From NCBI GenBank assembly GCA_963797115.1, contig CAWCOH010000001.1:3596001-3660000 (forward strand): DNA of 64,000 bases, given 5' to 3'. This DNA comes from AP-15 sp963797115. Lineage in GTDB: Bacteria; Pseudomonadota; Alphaproteobacteria; ATCC43930; CGMCC-115725. Numbering within the stretch: position 1 is the stretch's first letter; each line of letters starts with the position of its first letter. A program made the translations under genes and the position numbers. The notes beneath the pieces are model-generated. The model searched no databases. It was given only the letters and a program-made list of their open reading frames with translations, and had not been told where the DNA came from. This document shows, piece after piece, positions 42,848 to 51,943 of this stretch.

Positions 42848-43690
42848 TCAGTTCGGATAGACGATCGTGCGCAGCATGATGCGACGCTCCTCGGGGTGGT
42901 AGTCGCCGGCACCGCGGTGCATCGTCGCCCGCTCGTCCCAGATCAGGAGATCGCCGACTTGCCAGGCATGGTAATAGGTGAAGCGATCCTGGGTGGCGTG
43001 CTCGGCGAGTTCCTCGATCAGCTGCCACGCCTCCTCGCGTGCCATTCCCTCGAAGCCGTGCGTGTGCATCGGGTTGACGAAGAGGATCGGGCGTCCGGTC
43101 GCGGGATGGTTGATCACCGCGGGGCGCCTCTGCTCGGGATATTTTTTGTCGGTCCGGCGCATCTCCTCTTCGGGGTCGTAGAGCCGCGCGCCGGCCGGGC
43201 CGTCGGTGCGGCCGTGGAGGCCGACGAGCGCGGAAAGACGATCTTTCATTTCATGCGGCAGCGCGTCATAGGCGGCGCACATATCGGCGAACATCGTCCC
43301 GCCCTTGCTCGCCGGAACCTCCAGCGCGTGCAGCATGGCAAGCAGGGGCGGCACCTCCTCATAGGTGGAATCGGTATGCCAATCGGTAGCGCGCTTGACG
43401 CCGTACCAATCGATGTTGCCATCCGCGTCGACATTGCGCAGCCACGAAACCTCGGGATGCTTCTCGTGGCGGTAGCTGACCAGCGAATGGATGCGCGGCG
43501 TTCCAAACCGGCGCCCGAATGCGGCGATATCGCCTGCCTCGAGATGCTGGTTGCGAAACACCAACACCGGGTGCTCAGCGAAGGCTCGTTCGATCCAGGC
43601 GAAAGTGTCGTCGTCGAGTTTCGACAGATCGATGCCGAGCGCCTCGGTGCCGAGCGTTTCGCCCAGCGGGCGCAGTTCCGGTGTCGCCAT
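42848..43690 (-). CDS. TauD/TfdA-family Fe(II)/2-oxoglutarate-dependent dioxygenase
   Basis: A 280-residue dioxygenase. The iron-binding HxD is WHTD (H105, D107) and the distal His is in ATMHRGAGDY near residue 256, with the 2-oxoglutarate Arg following in ERRIMLRT. The N-terminal GIDLSKLDDDTFAWIERAFAEHPVLVFRNQ is typical. The family includes taurine, 2,4-D and alpha-ketoglutarate-dependent sulfonate/ether oxygenases; the substrate cannot be assigned and no transporter is adjacent. Confidence 0.9.
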   Translation of the reverse strand: MATPELRPLGETLGTEALGIDLSKLDDDTFAWIERAFAEHPVLVFRNQHLEAGDIAAFGRRFGTPRIHSLVSYRHEKHPEVSWLRNVDADGNIDWYGVKRATDWHTDSTYEEVPPLLAMLHALEVPASKGGTMFADMCAAYDALPHEMKDRLSALVGLHGRTDGPAGARLYDPEEEMRRTDKKYPEQRRPAVINHPATGRPILFVNPMHTHGFEGMAREEAWQLIEELAEHATQDRFTYYHAWQVGDLLIWDERATMHRGAGDYHPEERRIMLRTIVYPN

Positions 43691-43784
43691 GGATGATCCT
43701 CCGTCGTTGGCTTATTCGTCAGTTTACGCGGGGTAGGGCCATGCGTCTAATCGTGCATATCAGGAGTGTCGCCGGAGCAGCGCT

Positions 43785-44855
43785 ATGACATCCAGGGACA
43801 ACCTCTACAGGACCGCCGGGGTCGACGCGGCGGCGGCGCAATCTGGCCTGCACAAGATCGTCGAGCGGATCAAGGAGACATGGCCGGCGCCGGACGGGGT
43901 CGGCACCGTCAAACTTGATATCGGCTATTTCGCCAATGTGGTCGACATCGGCGGGATCGGCCTGGCGTTTTGCACCGATGGGGTTGGGTCGAAGACGATC
44001 ATCGCGCAAATGATGAACCGTTACGACACCATCGGCATCGATTGCGTCGCGATGAACGTCAACGATGCGATCTGTGTCGGGGCGCGGCCAATCTCGATGG
44101 TCGATTACATCGCGGTCGAAACCGCCGATGCGGACATGCTGGGTGCTATCGCGGTCGGACTGGCGGCGGGCGCCAAGGCGGCTGGGATTTCGATTTGCGG
44201 CGGCGAGACCGCGGCACTCAAGGATGTTGTCCGCGGCTTCGACCTGGTCGGTACGGCAATCGGGATCGTGCCGCTCGACCGCATCATTACCGGCCGCGAT
44301 GTTGCGCCGGGAGACGTGATCATCGGGCTCGAAAGCAGCGGCATCCACAGCAACGGGCTGACCCTCGCGCGCCATGTCTTCTTCGACCGCGCCCAGCTGC
44401 CGATCGACCACGTGCTGCCCGAGCTCGGGATACCTTTGGGCCAGGAATTGCTGCGTCCGACCCTTATCTATGTGCCGGAAATTGTAGAAATCATCAGAGA
44501 TATACGCGGTGTAAGAGCCTTGATAAATATTACGGGAGACGGATTTATGAACCTCCAACGTGTCGATGCAGAAGTCGGGTTTCTAATTGATAACTTGCCA
44601 GAGGTACCGCCGATATTCCGGATAATTCAGCAATATGGGGAGGTCGCTAATGTGGAGATGTTCGAGGTCTACAATATGGGTGTTGGCTTCTGCGTTGTGG
44701 TTGCCGCGGCGGATGCGGCTTCTACGCTGTCGATCCTGCAACGGCACGGCCGCCGCGCAAGCGTGATCGGCCGGATCATCGAGGACGACAGCAAAGGGGT
44801 CTATCTGCCGCACCAGCGGCTCGAGGGGCACGGCAAAGAATTCCGTGCGCAGTGA
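43785..44855 (+). CDS. purM: Phosphoribosylformylglycinamidine cyclo-ligase (PurM), non-canonical type
   Basis: A 356-residue AIR synthase. Family features: YRTAGVDAAAAQ at the start, CTDGVGSKTIIAQMM, YDTIGIDCVAMNVNDAICVGARPISMVDYIAVE, SICGGETAAL and GLESSGIHSNGLTLAR. The proteobacterial GGFGGLFDL block is replaced by GTVKLDIGYFANVVDIGG, and several blocks look closer to the archaeal/Deinococcus-like branch as I recall it. Bases about 44460-44660 are clearly AT-richer, with AGA and ATA codons rare elsewhere here. It is not beside purN, and horizontal origin or a mosaic is possible. Confidence 0.88.
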   Translation: MTSRDNLYRTAGVDAAAAQSGLHKIVERIKETWPAPDGVGTVKLDIGYFANVVDIGGIGLAFCTDGVGSKTIIAQMMNRYDTIGIDCVAMNVNDAICVGARPISMVDYIAVETADADMLGAIAVGLAAGAKAAGISICGGETAALKDVVRGFDLVGTAIGIVPLDRIITGRDVAPGDVIIGLESSGIHSNGLTLARHVFFDRAQLPIDHVLPELGIPLGQELLRPTLIYVPEIVEIIRDIRGVRALINITGDGFMNLQRVDAEVGFLIDNLPEVPPIFRIIQQYGEVANVEMFEVYNMGVGFCVVVAAADAASTLSILQRHGRRASVIGRIIEDDSKGVYLPHQRLEGHGKEFRAQ

Positions 44856-44985
44856 CAGGACGAGCCGAGTAGGGTGCTTGCCGCGATCGCTCGCCAGACG
44901 CTCGTTCAGGCTCTGTAGAAACGCCGGTCGGTATGGCGGTAGGCGCGAGCTTGTAGCAAATAACCGCCGGACGTTAGCCAAAGCC

Positions 44986-45060
44986 TGGCTGGGGCGGGAG
45001 GATTCGAACCTCCGTATGCCGGAATCAAAATCCGGTGCCTTACCACTTGGCTACGCCCCA
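44986..45060 (-). tRNA. tRNA-Gln (anticodon TTG)
   Basis: The minus strand folds into a full cloverleaf: acceptor TGGGGCG/CGCCCCA, a D arm, anticodon stem CCGGA/TCCGG around loop TTTTGAT (anticodon TTG), variable loop TATGC, and T arm GGAGG-TTCGAAT-CCTCC. Discriminator G and an encoded CCA follow (44989-44986). It sits 14 bp downstream of ispE on the same strand. With GatCAB present, it is likely charged through Glu-tRNA(Gln). Confidence 0.97.
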
Positions 45061-45074
45061 AAAGACTTCGCAAA

Positions 45075-45950
45075 TTATCTCGAACACTGGTTACCGGCAA
45101 TAAGACCGCCTGCGGCACACCACCAGCGAGGCTCGGCGGCGGCGAGTGCGGCCCGCGCATCCTCGGCCGCGCGGCGGTCGAGGAAGAGCGCAAAGCAGGA
45201 GGCGCCGCTGCCGCTCATGCGTGTGAGTAGAGCGCCGGGGAGCCGGGCGAGCCGGGCGAGCACGCCATCGATCTCGGGAACGAGACCGATGGCGGCGTCG
45301 GTCAGATCGTTGCGGCGCGACATCAATGCTCGGGCGAGGCCGGAAGCGTCTCCCGGCATCGGCGCGAAGCGCCCAACCTCGCCGAAGGGCCCGGTGCGGG
45401 TGGCAAATACCGCGGCTGTCGGCAGCTCCCGGCGCGGATTGGCCAGCAGGATTCCGGCCTGAGGCAGATCGACGGCCGGCTCGATGCGCTCGCCGATGCC
45501 GCCGATCCAAGCAGGGCGACCGTAGAGACAGGCCGCGAGATCGGCACCGAGCTTGGCGCCAAGCCGATACATCGCCTCCTCGCCGACCGATACTTGCCAG
45601 AGCGCTGCAAGTGCCCGCAACGCCGCGGCGGCATCGCTCGATCCACCCCCGAGGCCGGCCGCGATGGGGAGGTTCTTTTCCAAACGCAAGGCGGCACCGT
45701 GGGTTGTACCGGTGGAGGCAGCAAGTTGGCGAGCGGCGCGCAGGACCAGATTAGTGTCGCCCGCCGCGGCAAGACCAGCGGCCTCGGGTCCGCAGATACT
45801 TAATGACAGGGTCGCGGCGCGCTCGGCGGTGAGGCGATCGCCGATGTCGGCGAAGACGATCAGGCTGTCGAGCAGGTGATAGCCGTCTGCCCGCCTTCCG
45901 ATCAGGTGCAGATAAAGGTTGACTTTTGCGGGAGCAAAGGCCGCAGGCAC
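45075..45950 (-). CDS. ispE: 4-diphosphocytidyl-2-C-methyl-D-erythritol kinase
   Basis: A 291-residue GHMP kinase of the MEP isoprenoid pathway. APAKVNLYLHLIGRRADGYHLLDSL is the N-terminal substrate block with the catalytic Lys, PIAAGLGGGSSDAAAALRAL the ATP-binding glycine-rich loop (near residues 92-111), and TRMSGSGASCFALF the third GHMP motif. GTG start at 45950, 9 bp after the upstream TPR gene. Likely co-transcribed with it and with ETF-QO. Confidence 0.95.
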   Translation of the reverse strand: MPAAFAPAKVNLYLHLIGRRADGYHLLDSLIVFADIGDRLTAERAATLSLSICGPEAAGLAAAGDTNLVLRAARQLAASTGTTHGAALRLEKNLPIAAGLGGGSSDAAAALRALAALWQVSVGEEAMYRLGAKLGADLAACLYGRPAWIGGIGERIEPAVDLPQAGILLANPRRELPTAAVFATRTGPFGEVGRFAPMPGDASGLARALMSRRNDLTDAAIGLVPEIDGVLARLARLPGALLTRMSGSGASCFALFLDRRAAEDARAALAAAEPRWWCAAGGLIAGNQCSR

Positions 45951-45959
45951 CGTCCGGGC

Positions 45960-47663
45960 TCAGCCGCCGCCGGACTGCGCAGGAGGAATCAGTCCCCGGT
46001 CGAGTTTGGCCTCGATCGGCTTGATCTCGTCGACCTCCGGTCCGAACTGCAAAGCCCGGCGCCATTGAAAACGAGCTTCGGTCGCGCGCCCGCTCCGCCA
46101 GTAGGCGTCGCCCAAATGGTCGTTGATCGTCGGGTCCTGGGGCACCAGTTCGATCGCCTTCTCGAGATATTGCACGGCACTTGAATAATCGCCGAGGCGG
46201 TAATGGGCCCAGCCCAGGCTGTCGACGATATAACCGTCCTCGGGCCGGAGCTCGACGGCTTTTTCGATCATCTTGAGGCCGCGGTCCAAATTTTCGCCTC
46301 GATCGATCCAGGAATAGCCGAGATAGTTTAGAACCAGCGGCTGATCCGGCTTGAGTTCGAGCGCGTGCAAAAGGTCGGCTTCGGATGGCTTCCACTGACC
46401 CGAGCGTTCGAGCGCGATGCCCCGGCTGTACAACAGCGACCAGCGCTCCGGTACGCCGGCAGCCGATAGGCGGCGCATCGCCTCGTTATACGCCTCGACC
46501 GCCTCGCTAAAGCGCTTCTTGGCGCGCAGCAGATCACCGAGCTGCATATCTGCGCTGGCCCGCCTCGGCGCCTCTTTCGACATCTCCTTGAGTTGGGCAA
46601 TCGCCTCGTCGGTACGATTGAGCATCTCGAGATCGGCCGCGATACGCAGCTGTGCTGACCACGAATAGGGCGAGGACGGCGGCATTTCGCCGAGAATGGC
46701 GAGGCTGGCTTCCGGCTTGTTCTGGGCGCTGAGGACATCGGCGAGCAACAGCTGAGCCAATGGCATTTGCGGTCGCAGCTCAAGGGCAGCCCGCGAATAC
46801 AGCAAGGCCAGATCGATCGTCTCAGCTTGGTTGACGACGCTCGCCAGATCGAACAGGGCTTCGGCGAGGCCATCTCCGGGAGTGCGGATCAGCCGTGCCG
46901 GCGGCTCCGACGGCCTTCGTGCCAGCGCCGACTCGCCGAGCTCGCTGCCGGGGTTCTCCTGGGTGAAGCGCTCGTAGAGTGCAGCAGCCTTGTCGGCGCG
47001 GCCGTGGCGTTCGTAGAAATTAGCGATCGCATCGGTCAGCCGCCAGTTGAGGTGCCCACTGGCATCGAGGGTCTTTTTGAAGTTGTCTTCCGCTATATCC
47101 GGGTCTCCGGCGAAGTCGTAAAGGAGACCGAGCTGATAAAATTCGAGAGGCGCAAAGCCGTTGAACTTATCGAGCTGGCGCAGTGCGGCATCGGCGCCGG
47201 AAAAATCGCCCATCCCCATGCGGGTCCAACCACGCGCCAATGGGCTGAGGAAGCGATGCAGGCCATCAGTCGGCAAGGTTTCGGCTCGCGCCCGCGCACC
47301 AGGGTAGTCGCCCGCCTTGAGGCGATCGATCAACAGGACGAGTTGGGCGACTGCATCCGTGGGATCGAGCCGAAGCTCCTTCTCGGCGAGCACACGCGCC
47401 CGGTCGAAGCGGCCCTCGCTCGCCTCCATCAGAAATGTACGGGCGATCAGCTCCGGCGATTCGGGATCGGATTCGAGCGCATCCTCGAACCACGCGGTCG
47501 CTGCAGAATAGTCACGTCTCTCCTGGGCGTGGCGACCGGCTAGATAGGCACCGAACGGCGATTGGGTATCGGCCGCCGCCGCACTCCCGATCGCCAACAA
47601 ACCGGCGAGTAAAAGGCCCGCTCCGGAACGGCTGCGCAAAATGTCGGTCACCGAATGTTCCAT
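45960..47663 (-). CDS. Exported tetratricopeptide-repeat protein
   Basis: A 567-residue protein with an N-terminal signal peptide (hydrophobic LLLAGLLAIGSAAAA, near residues 17-31) followed by about a dozen TPR units covering the rest, the clearest at the C-terminus (NYLGYSWIDRGENLDRGLKMIEKAVELRPEDGYIVDSLGWAHYRLGDYSSAVQYLEKAIELVP). Probably a periplasmic scaffold; this gene is regularly found between the ETF-QO gene and ispE in alphaproteobacteria, and its function is unknown to me. 12 bp after the ETF-QO gene. Confidence 0.88.
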   Translation of the reverse strand: MEHSVTDILRSRSGAGLLLAGLLAIGSAAAADTQSPFGAYLAGRHAQERRDYSAATAWFEDALESDPESPELIARTFLMEASEGRFDRARVLAEKELRLDPTDAVAQLVLLIDRLKAGDYPGARARAETLPTDGLHRFLSPLARGWTRMGMGDFSGADAALRQLDKFNGFAPLEFYQLGLLYDFAGDPDIAEDNFKKTLDASGHLNWRLTDAIANFYERHGRADKAAALYERFTQENPGSELGESALARRPSEPPARLIRTPGDGLAEALFDLASVVNQAETIDLALLYSRAALELRPQMPLAQLLLADVLSAQNKPEASLAILGEMPPSSPYSWSAQLRIAADLEMLNRTDEAIAQLKEMSKEAPRRASADMQLGDLLRAKKRFSEAVEAYNEAMRRLSAAGVPERWSLLYSRGIALERSGQWKPSEADLLHALELKPDQPLVLNYLGYSWIDRGENLDRGLKMIEKAVELRPEDGYIVDSLGWAHYRLGDYSSAVQYLEKAIELVPQDPTINDHLGDAYWRSGRATEARFQWRRALQFGPEVDEIKPIEAKLDRGLIPPAQSGGG

Positions 47664-47675
47664 CTATCCAGCCGA

Positions 47676-49313
47676 TCACATGTTTGGGTAATTGGGGCCA
47701 CCGCTCCCCTCCGGCACAACCCAATCGATGTTCTGTTCCGGGTCCTTGATGTCGCACGTCTTGCAGTGAACGCAATTTTGCGCATTGATCTGCAAGTAGG
47801 GGTCTCCTGTCTCGGCTTGCTGCACGATCTCATAGACCCCGGCGGGACAATAACGCTGTTCCGGCGAATCGTAGAGCCGATAGTTGACCGCGATCGCTTT
47901 CGACGGGTCGCGCAGGCGCAGATGCGACGGCTGATCTTCCTCATGATTGGTGTTCGAAATGAAGACCGAGGAGAGCCGATCGAAGCTGATCTTGCCGTCA
48001 GGCCGGGGATATTGGATGCGCGAAGCAGCATTCGCCGGCATAAGCTGCAGGTGGTCGGGGTGGTGGTGCAGGGTCCACGGGGCGGCGCCGCGCAAGACGT
48101 AGGTGTCGAGTGCCGAGTAGGCGAGACCGCCCCATAGGCCCCAACGAAAGCTCGGTCGAATGTTGCGGACCCGGCGCAGCTCCTCCCACACCCAGCTTTC
48201 TTCGAGGGCGCGTCTGACCTCGACTCCGGGTTCCCCGGCGAGCCGGCGAAAGACGGTTTCGGCCGCGACCATCCCTGATTTCATCGCGGTGTGATTGCCT
48301 TTGATTTTGGGAACATTGACAAAGCCCGCGGCGCAGCCGATCAGCGCGCCGCCTGGGAAGTCGAGCCGTGGGATCGATTGAAAGCCGCCCTCGTTGAGCG
48401 CCCGCGCGCCGTAGGCGATGCGCCGGCCGTCCTCGAAGAACGGGCGGATCGCCGGATGCGTCTTGAAGCGTTGAAATTCCTCGAACGGGTTGAGGAACGG
48501 GTTCCGGTAGTCGAGCCCGATCACAAATCCGACCGCCACCTGCCGATCCTCGAGATGGTAGAGGAACGAGCCGCCATAAGTTGCGGTGTCGAGCGGCCAA
48601 CCGACGGTGTGCAACACGAGGCCCGGTTGGTGCCGGGCAGGGGCTGCCTCCCACAATTCCTTGATGCCGATTGCGTAGGTTTGCGGATCGACGCCGTCCC
48701 GCAGACGGAACCGCTCGACCAAGGTCTTGGTCAACGAACCGCGGCAGCCTTCGGCGAACAGCGTCTCCTTGGCGCGGAGATCGACGCCGCGCTGGAAGCG
48801 CTCGGTCGGTTGGCCGTCTTTGCCGATGCCCACATCGCCGGTGGCCACGCCTTGCACGCGTCCGGCGGCGTCGTACAGCACCTCGGCCGCGGCAAAGCCC
48901 GGATAGATCTCGACCCCGAGCGCCTCGGCCTGCTGCGCCAGCCACCGGCAGAGATTGCCGAGGCTGATGATGTAATTGCCGTGATTGCGCATCTGCGGCG
49001 GCGTCGGCAGGTGCCAGGCCCGGCGCGCGGTCAACAACAGAAAGCGGTCCTCGATCGCCGGAGTGAGGAGCGGTGCGTCCCGCTCGCGCCAGTCCGGGAT
49101 CAGCTCGTCGAGCGCGCGCGGCTCGAACACCGCACCCGACAGGATATGGGCGCCGACCTCCGAGCCCTTTTCGACGACGCAGACAGCGACCTCGCGCTCG
49201 GCCGCGGCGGCGAGCTGCTTCAGGCGGATCGCCGCGGCCAGACCGGATGGCCCGGCGCCGACGATTACGACGTCGTATTCCATCCGCTCGCGTTCGATCC
49301 GCTCCTCGCTCAC
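47676..49313 (-). CDS. etfD: Electron-transfer flavoprotein-ubiquinone oxidoreductase
   Basis: A 545-residue membrane-associated flavoprotein passing electrons from ETF (fatty-acid and amino-acid oxidation) to ubiquinone. The FAD-binding start is VVIVGAGPSGLAAAIRLKQLA (near residues 14-34). The C-terminal [4Fe-4S] cluster ligands are in YCPAGVYEIV and NCVHCKTCDIKDP. Length and order match the family. First gene of an etfD-TPR-ispE group. Confidence 0.96.
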   Translation of the reverse strand: MSEERIERERMEYDVVIVGAGPSGLAAAIRLKQLAAAAEREVAVCVVEKGSEVGAHILSGAVFEPRALDELIPDWRERDAPLLTPAIEDRFLLLTARRAWHLPTPPQMRNHGNYIISLGNLCRWLAQQAEALGVEIYPGFAAAEVLYDAAGRVQGVATGDVGIGKDGQPTERFQRGVDLRAKETLFAEGCRGSLTKTLVERFRLRDGVDPQTYAIGIKELWEAAPARHQPGLVLHTVGWPLDTATYGGSFLYHLEDRQVAVGFVIGLDYRNPFLNPFEEFQRFKTHPAIRPFFEDGRRIAYGARALNEGGFQSIPRLDFPGGALIGCAAGFVNVPKIKGNHTAMKSGMVAAETVFRRLAGEPGVEVRRALEESWVWEELRRVRNIRPSFRWGLWGGLAYSALDTYVLRGAAPWTLHHHPDHLQLMPANAASRIQYPRPDGKISFDRLSSVFISNTNHEEDQPSHLRLRDPSKAIAVNYRLYDSPEQRYCPAGVYEIVQQAETGDPYLQINAQNCVHCKTCDIKDPEQNIDWVVPEGSGGPNYPNM

Positions 49314-49402
49314 GGCCCATTCCTCGAATCCCGGGAACGACTATATCGGATCGCGGCAAAAACGGGAGTGCGCCGCTCCGCCTTGATGATAGCATCGCCA
49401 CG

Positions 49403-50263
49403 ATGCCGTCTCCCGCCACACTCTTGAACTCCAGCGAGCGCGAAGCGGCGACCGCGCTGCTGCGCTGGTATGTCGAGATGGGGGCCGATGAGGCGATCGG
49501 CGTCGAGCCGGCGAATCGATTTGCACCGCCGACGGCTGTCCCCGAGGCGATTTCCTCGCCGATCGCGCCTCCGCCGCGCCCAGCTGCGGCCCGCGCGGTC
49601 CCGGCAGCGCCGCCGAAGGCCTTGGCCGAGTCGCCGGCGGAGGCGGCGCAATCGGCCCGCCGGCTTGCGGCGAGCGCGGAGACGGCGGCGGCGCTTGCTG
49701 CGTTGGTCGCAGATTTCGACGGCTGCGGGCTAAAGCGTACCGCGACCAACACGGTGTTTGCCGACGGCAACCCGTCCGCACCCGTCATGATCATCGGCGA
49801 GGCCCCCGGAGCCGACGAGGACCGGATCGGACGCCCCTTTGTCGGCCGCGCCGGCCAGCTCCTCGATCGCATGCTGGCGGCGATCGGCTTGGACCGGCAA
49901 AGCGTGTTGATCACCAATGTCATCTACTGGCGGCCGCCGGGCAATCGCACGCCGACCACGGCCGAGATCGCCTCTTGCTTGCCTTTTGTGCTGCGCCATG
50001 TCGCGCTGGTGAACCCTAAGATCCTGGTGCTGTGCGGCGGCACCGCAGCCGGCGCACTGCTGCCGCAAGGCCAGGGCATCACCCGGCTGCGCGGGCGTTG
50101 GTTCGAGCTCGCGGTACCAGGGCTCGACCAGCCCGTGCGGACGCTGCCGATGTTCCACCCGTCATTTCTGCTGCGCTCACCCGAGCGCAAGCGCGAGGCC
50201 TGGCGCGACTTGTTGGCGTTGCGTGCCCGGCTCGACGAATTGCTGCAGGGCGACAAAAAATGA
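49403..50263 (+). CDS. Uracil-DNA glycosylase, family 4
   Basis: A 286-residue protein whose last 190 residues form a family 4 (Fe-S-type) UDG that removes uracil from DNA. Motif GEAPGADEDRIGRPFVGRAGQLLDRML is the water-activating and uracil-binding region, WRPPGNRTPT follows, and MFHPSFLLRSP is the minor-groove motif. Only one Cys is present where many family members have a CxxC pair (DGCGLKRTATN). The first 95 residues are proline/alanine-rich and probably disordered. It is divergent from the ETF-QO gene, and its stop overlaps the next start (ATGA). Confidence 0.92.
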   Translation: MPSPATLLNSSEREAATALLRWYVEMGADEAIGVEPANRFAPPTAVPEAISSPIAPPPRPAAARAVPAAPPKALAESPAEAAQSARRLAASAETAAALAALVADFDGCGLKRTATNTVFADGNPSAPVMIIGEAPGADEDRIGRPFVGRAGQLLDRMLAAIGLDRQSVLITNVIYWRPPGNRTPTTAEIASCLPFVLRHVALVNPKILVLCGGTAAGALLPQGQGITRLRGRWFELAVPGLDQPVRTLPMFHPSFLLRSPERKREAWRDLLALRARLDELLQGDKK

Positions 50264-51918
50264 CAGACCGTGATCTCCACGACCGGGCGAAGGCGCTGCT
50301 CGATGCCTGGTTCGGGCCGCCGGACGATCCCGAGCGTGAGAAGCACCGCGAGATCTGGTTCAAGAGCACCGGGGATTTCGATGCGGCGTTGCGCCGAGAT
50401 TTCCTCGCCGATTACGAGGCGGCCGCCGCCGGGGCTCTGGCCTCGTGGGAAGCGTCGCCGGAAGGGGCCCTTGCTCTGGTGCTGCTGCTCGATCAGATCC
50501 CGCGCAACATCTTTCGCGATACACCGCGTGCCTACGCGACCGACCCTGCAGCATGCCAGACCGCCGATCGCGCGATCGCCTGCGGCTTCGACCAAATGGT
50601 TCCGCCGGTGTGGCGTCGGTTCTTCTATATGCCGTTTCATCATAGCGAGAACCTCGACGACCAGCGACGCTCGCAGGCATTGTTCGACGCCCAGCCGCGG
50701 GATCCCGATCGCCGCGGCTCCTTGCGTCGCTACGGGCGACCGTATCTCGAGATCATCGAGCGTTTCGGCAGGTTTCCGCATCGGAACGCGATCCTTGGCC
50801 GGGAATCGACCGCGGCCGAGCTTGCCTTTCTCGCCGAGCGGGAAAAGCGCGCTGAGCATGTCAAGAGAAGGGAGGAGTTTGAAATGACCGATCAATCGCA
50901 CGTGTATGCCGGTGTCGGATGGTGGCGCGGCGGGACGCGGGGCGGCATCTTCCGCCTCGACCTCGGCGACGGCGAGGTCCGGCACCTGACCCGCGGATTG
51001 CCGGACGAGACGCATGTGCAGGCCGTCGCGGTTCACCCCCAAAATTCCGAGATCGTCTATATCGGGACCCAGGACGGCCCCTATCGCAGCACCGACCGTG
51101 GGGAGCATTGGGAACGGCTCGGCTTTCCCGATCGCGGGATGCAGGTCTGGTCGATCCTCATCGACCCGAAGAACCAGCGGACCCTCTACGCCGGGACTTC
51201 ACCCGTCGCGGTCTACCGCAGCGCGGATGGCGGCGACAATTGGCGCCGGCTCTCCGAGCCTCAGCTTCCCGAGCGAGTCAGAATGCCGTTCTCCTGCCGG
51301 GTCATGCGGCTCGCCAAGAACCCCGACCGCGCGGCCGAGATCTATGCCGTGCTCGAGGTCAACGGCGTCATGCGCAGCCTCGATGACGGCGACAGCTGGG
51401 AGGACTGCAGCGAAGATCTGATCCGTCTCGCCGGGCCCTCCGCCACGCCGAGGGACCGCGAGGGCATGCTCGACGGCCATGCGCTTTGCGCGAGTTCGGG
51501 CGGACCGGGCACCGTCTTTGTCGCGGTGCGCAACGGTCTCTTTCGCAGCGCCGACCGCGGGGAGAGCTGGGAGGACATGGAGATCGGCCGTTTCTCGCCG
51601 TTGCGCTACGGCCGCGACATCCGGGTAGCGCCGCACGATTCGCGCGTCTTGTATGCCTGCCTCAGCCCCGCGGCGCAGAGCACCGACGGGGCATTGTATA
51701 AGAGCGAGGACTCGGGGCTCAGCTGGCAGCGCTTCGACCACGGCATCAAGGCCGAAGCCACGATGATGGGGGTGGCGCTGCACCCCCTCGACCCCGAGCA
51801 GGTTTACGGCATCACGCGGTGCGGTCAGGTCTTCGGCACGGCAGATGGCGGCCGCAGCTGGCGGGAGTATCGGTTGCCGCCGGGCTGCGACGACACCTAT
51901 GCGATCGCCTGTGGCTGA
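50260..51918 (+). CDS. In-frame fusion: DUF924 domain followed by Asp-box (BNR-like) beta-propeller
   Basis: A 552-codon ORF. Residues 1-208 are a DUF924 protein (LLDAWFGPPDD, LLLDQIPRNIFRDTPRAYATD, FYMPFHHSENLDDQRRS, RFGRFPHRNAILGRESTAAELAFL). Residues 209-552 are a separate-looking protein with six Asp boxes of S/T-x-D-x-G-x-x-W type (for example STDRGEHW, SADGGDNW, SADRGESW), typical of sialidase-like or photosystem-stability-factor-like propellers. No stop separates them. An internal ATG at 50884 has a strong ribosome binding site (GGGAGGAG, about 8 nt before), so the second part may also be made alone. Neither half has an assigned reaction. Confidence 0.85.
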   Translation: MTDRDLHDRAKALLDAWFGPPDDPEREKHREIWFKSTGDFDAALRRDFLADYEAAAAGALASWEASPEGALALVLLLDQIPRNIFRDTPRAYATDPAACQTADRAIACGFDQMVPPVWRRFFYMPFHHSENLDDQRRSQALFDAQPRDPDRRGSLRRYGRPYLEIIERFGRFPHRNAILGRESTAAELAFLAEREKRAEHVKRREEFEMTDQSHVYAGVGWWRGGTRGGIFRLDLGDGEVRHLTRGLPDETHVQAVAVHPQNSEIVYIGTQDGPYRSTDRGEHWERLGFPDRGMQVWSILIDPKNQRTLYAGTSPVAVYRSADGGDNWRRLSEPQLPERVRMPFSCRVMRLAKNPDRAAEIYAVLEVNGVMRSLDDGDSWEDCSEDLIRLAGPSATPRDREGMLDGHALCASSGGPGTVFVAVRNGLFRSADRGESWEDMEIGRFSPLRYGRDIRVAPHDSRVLYACLSPAAQSTDGALYKSEDSGLSWQRFDHGIKAEATMMGVALHPLDPEQVYGITRCGQVFGTADGGRSWREYRLPPGCDDTYAIACG

Positions 51919-51943
51919 GAGGTTCGACCCGAGGAATTCGCCT

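Noticed and set aside
50260..50883. Treating the DUF924 part as a separate finished gene
   Set aside because: There is no stop codon between it and the Asp-box part in the given sequence, so the single ORF is reported with the internal start noted.
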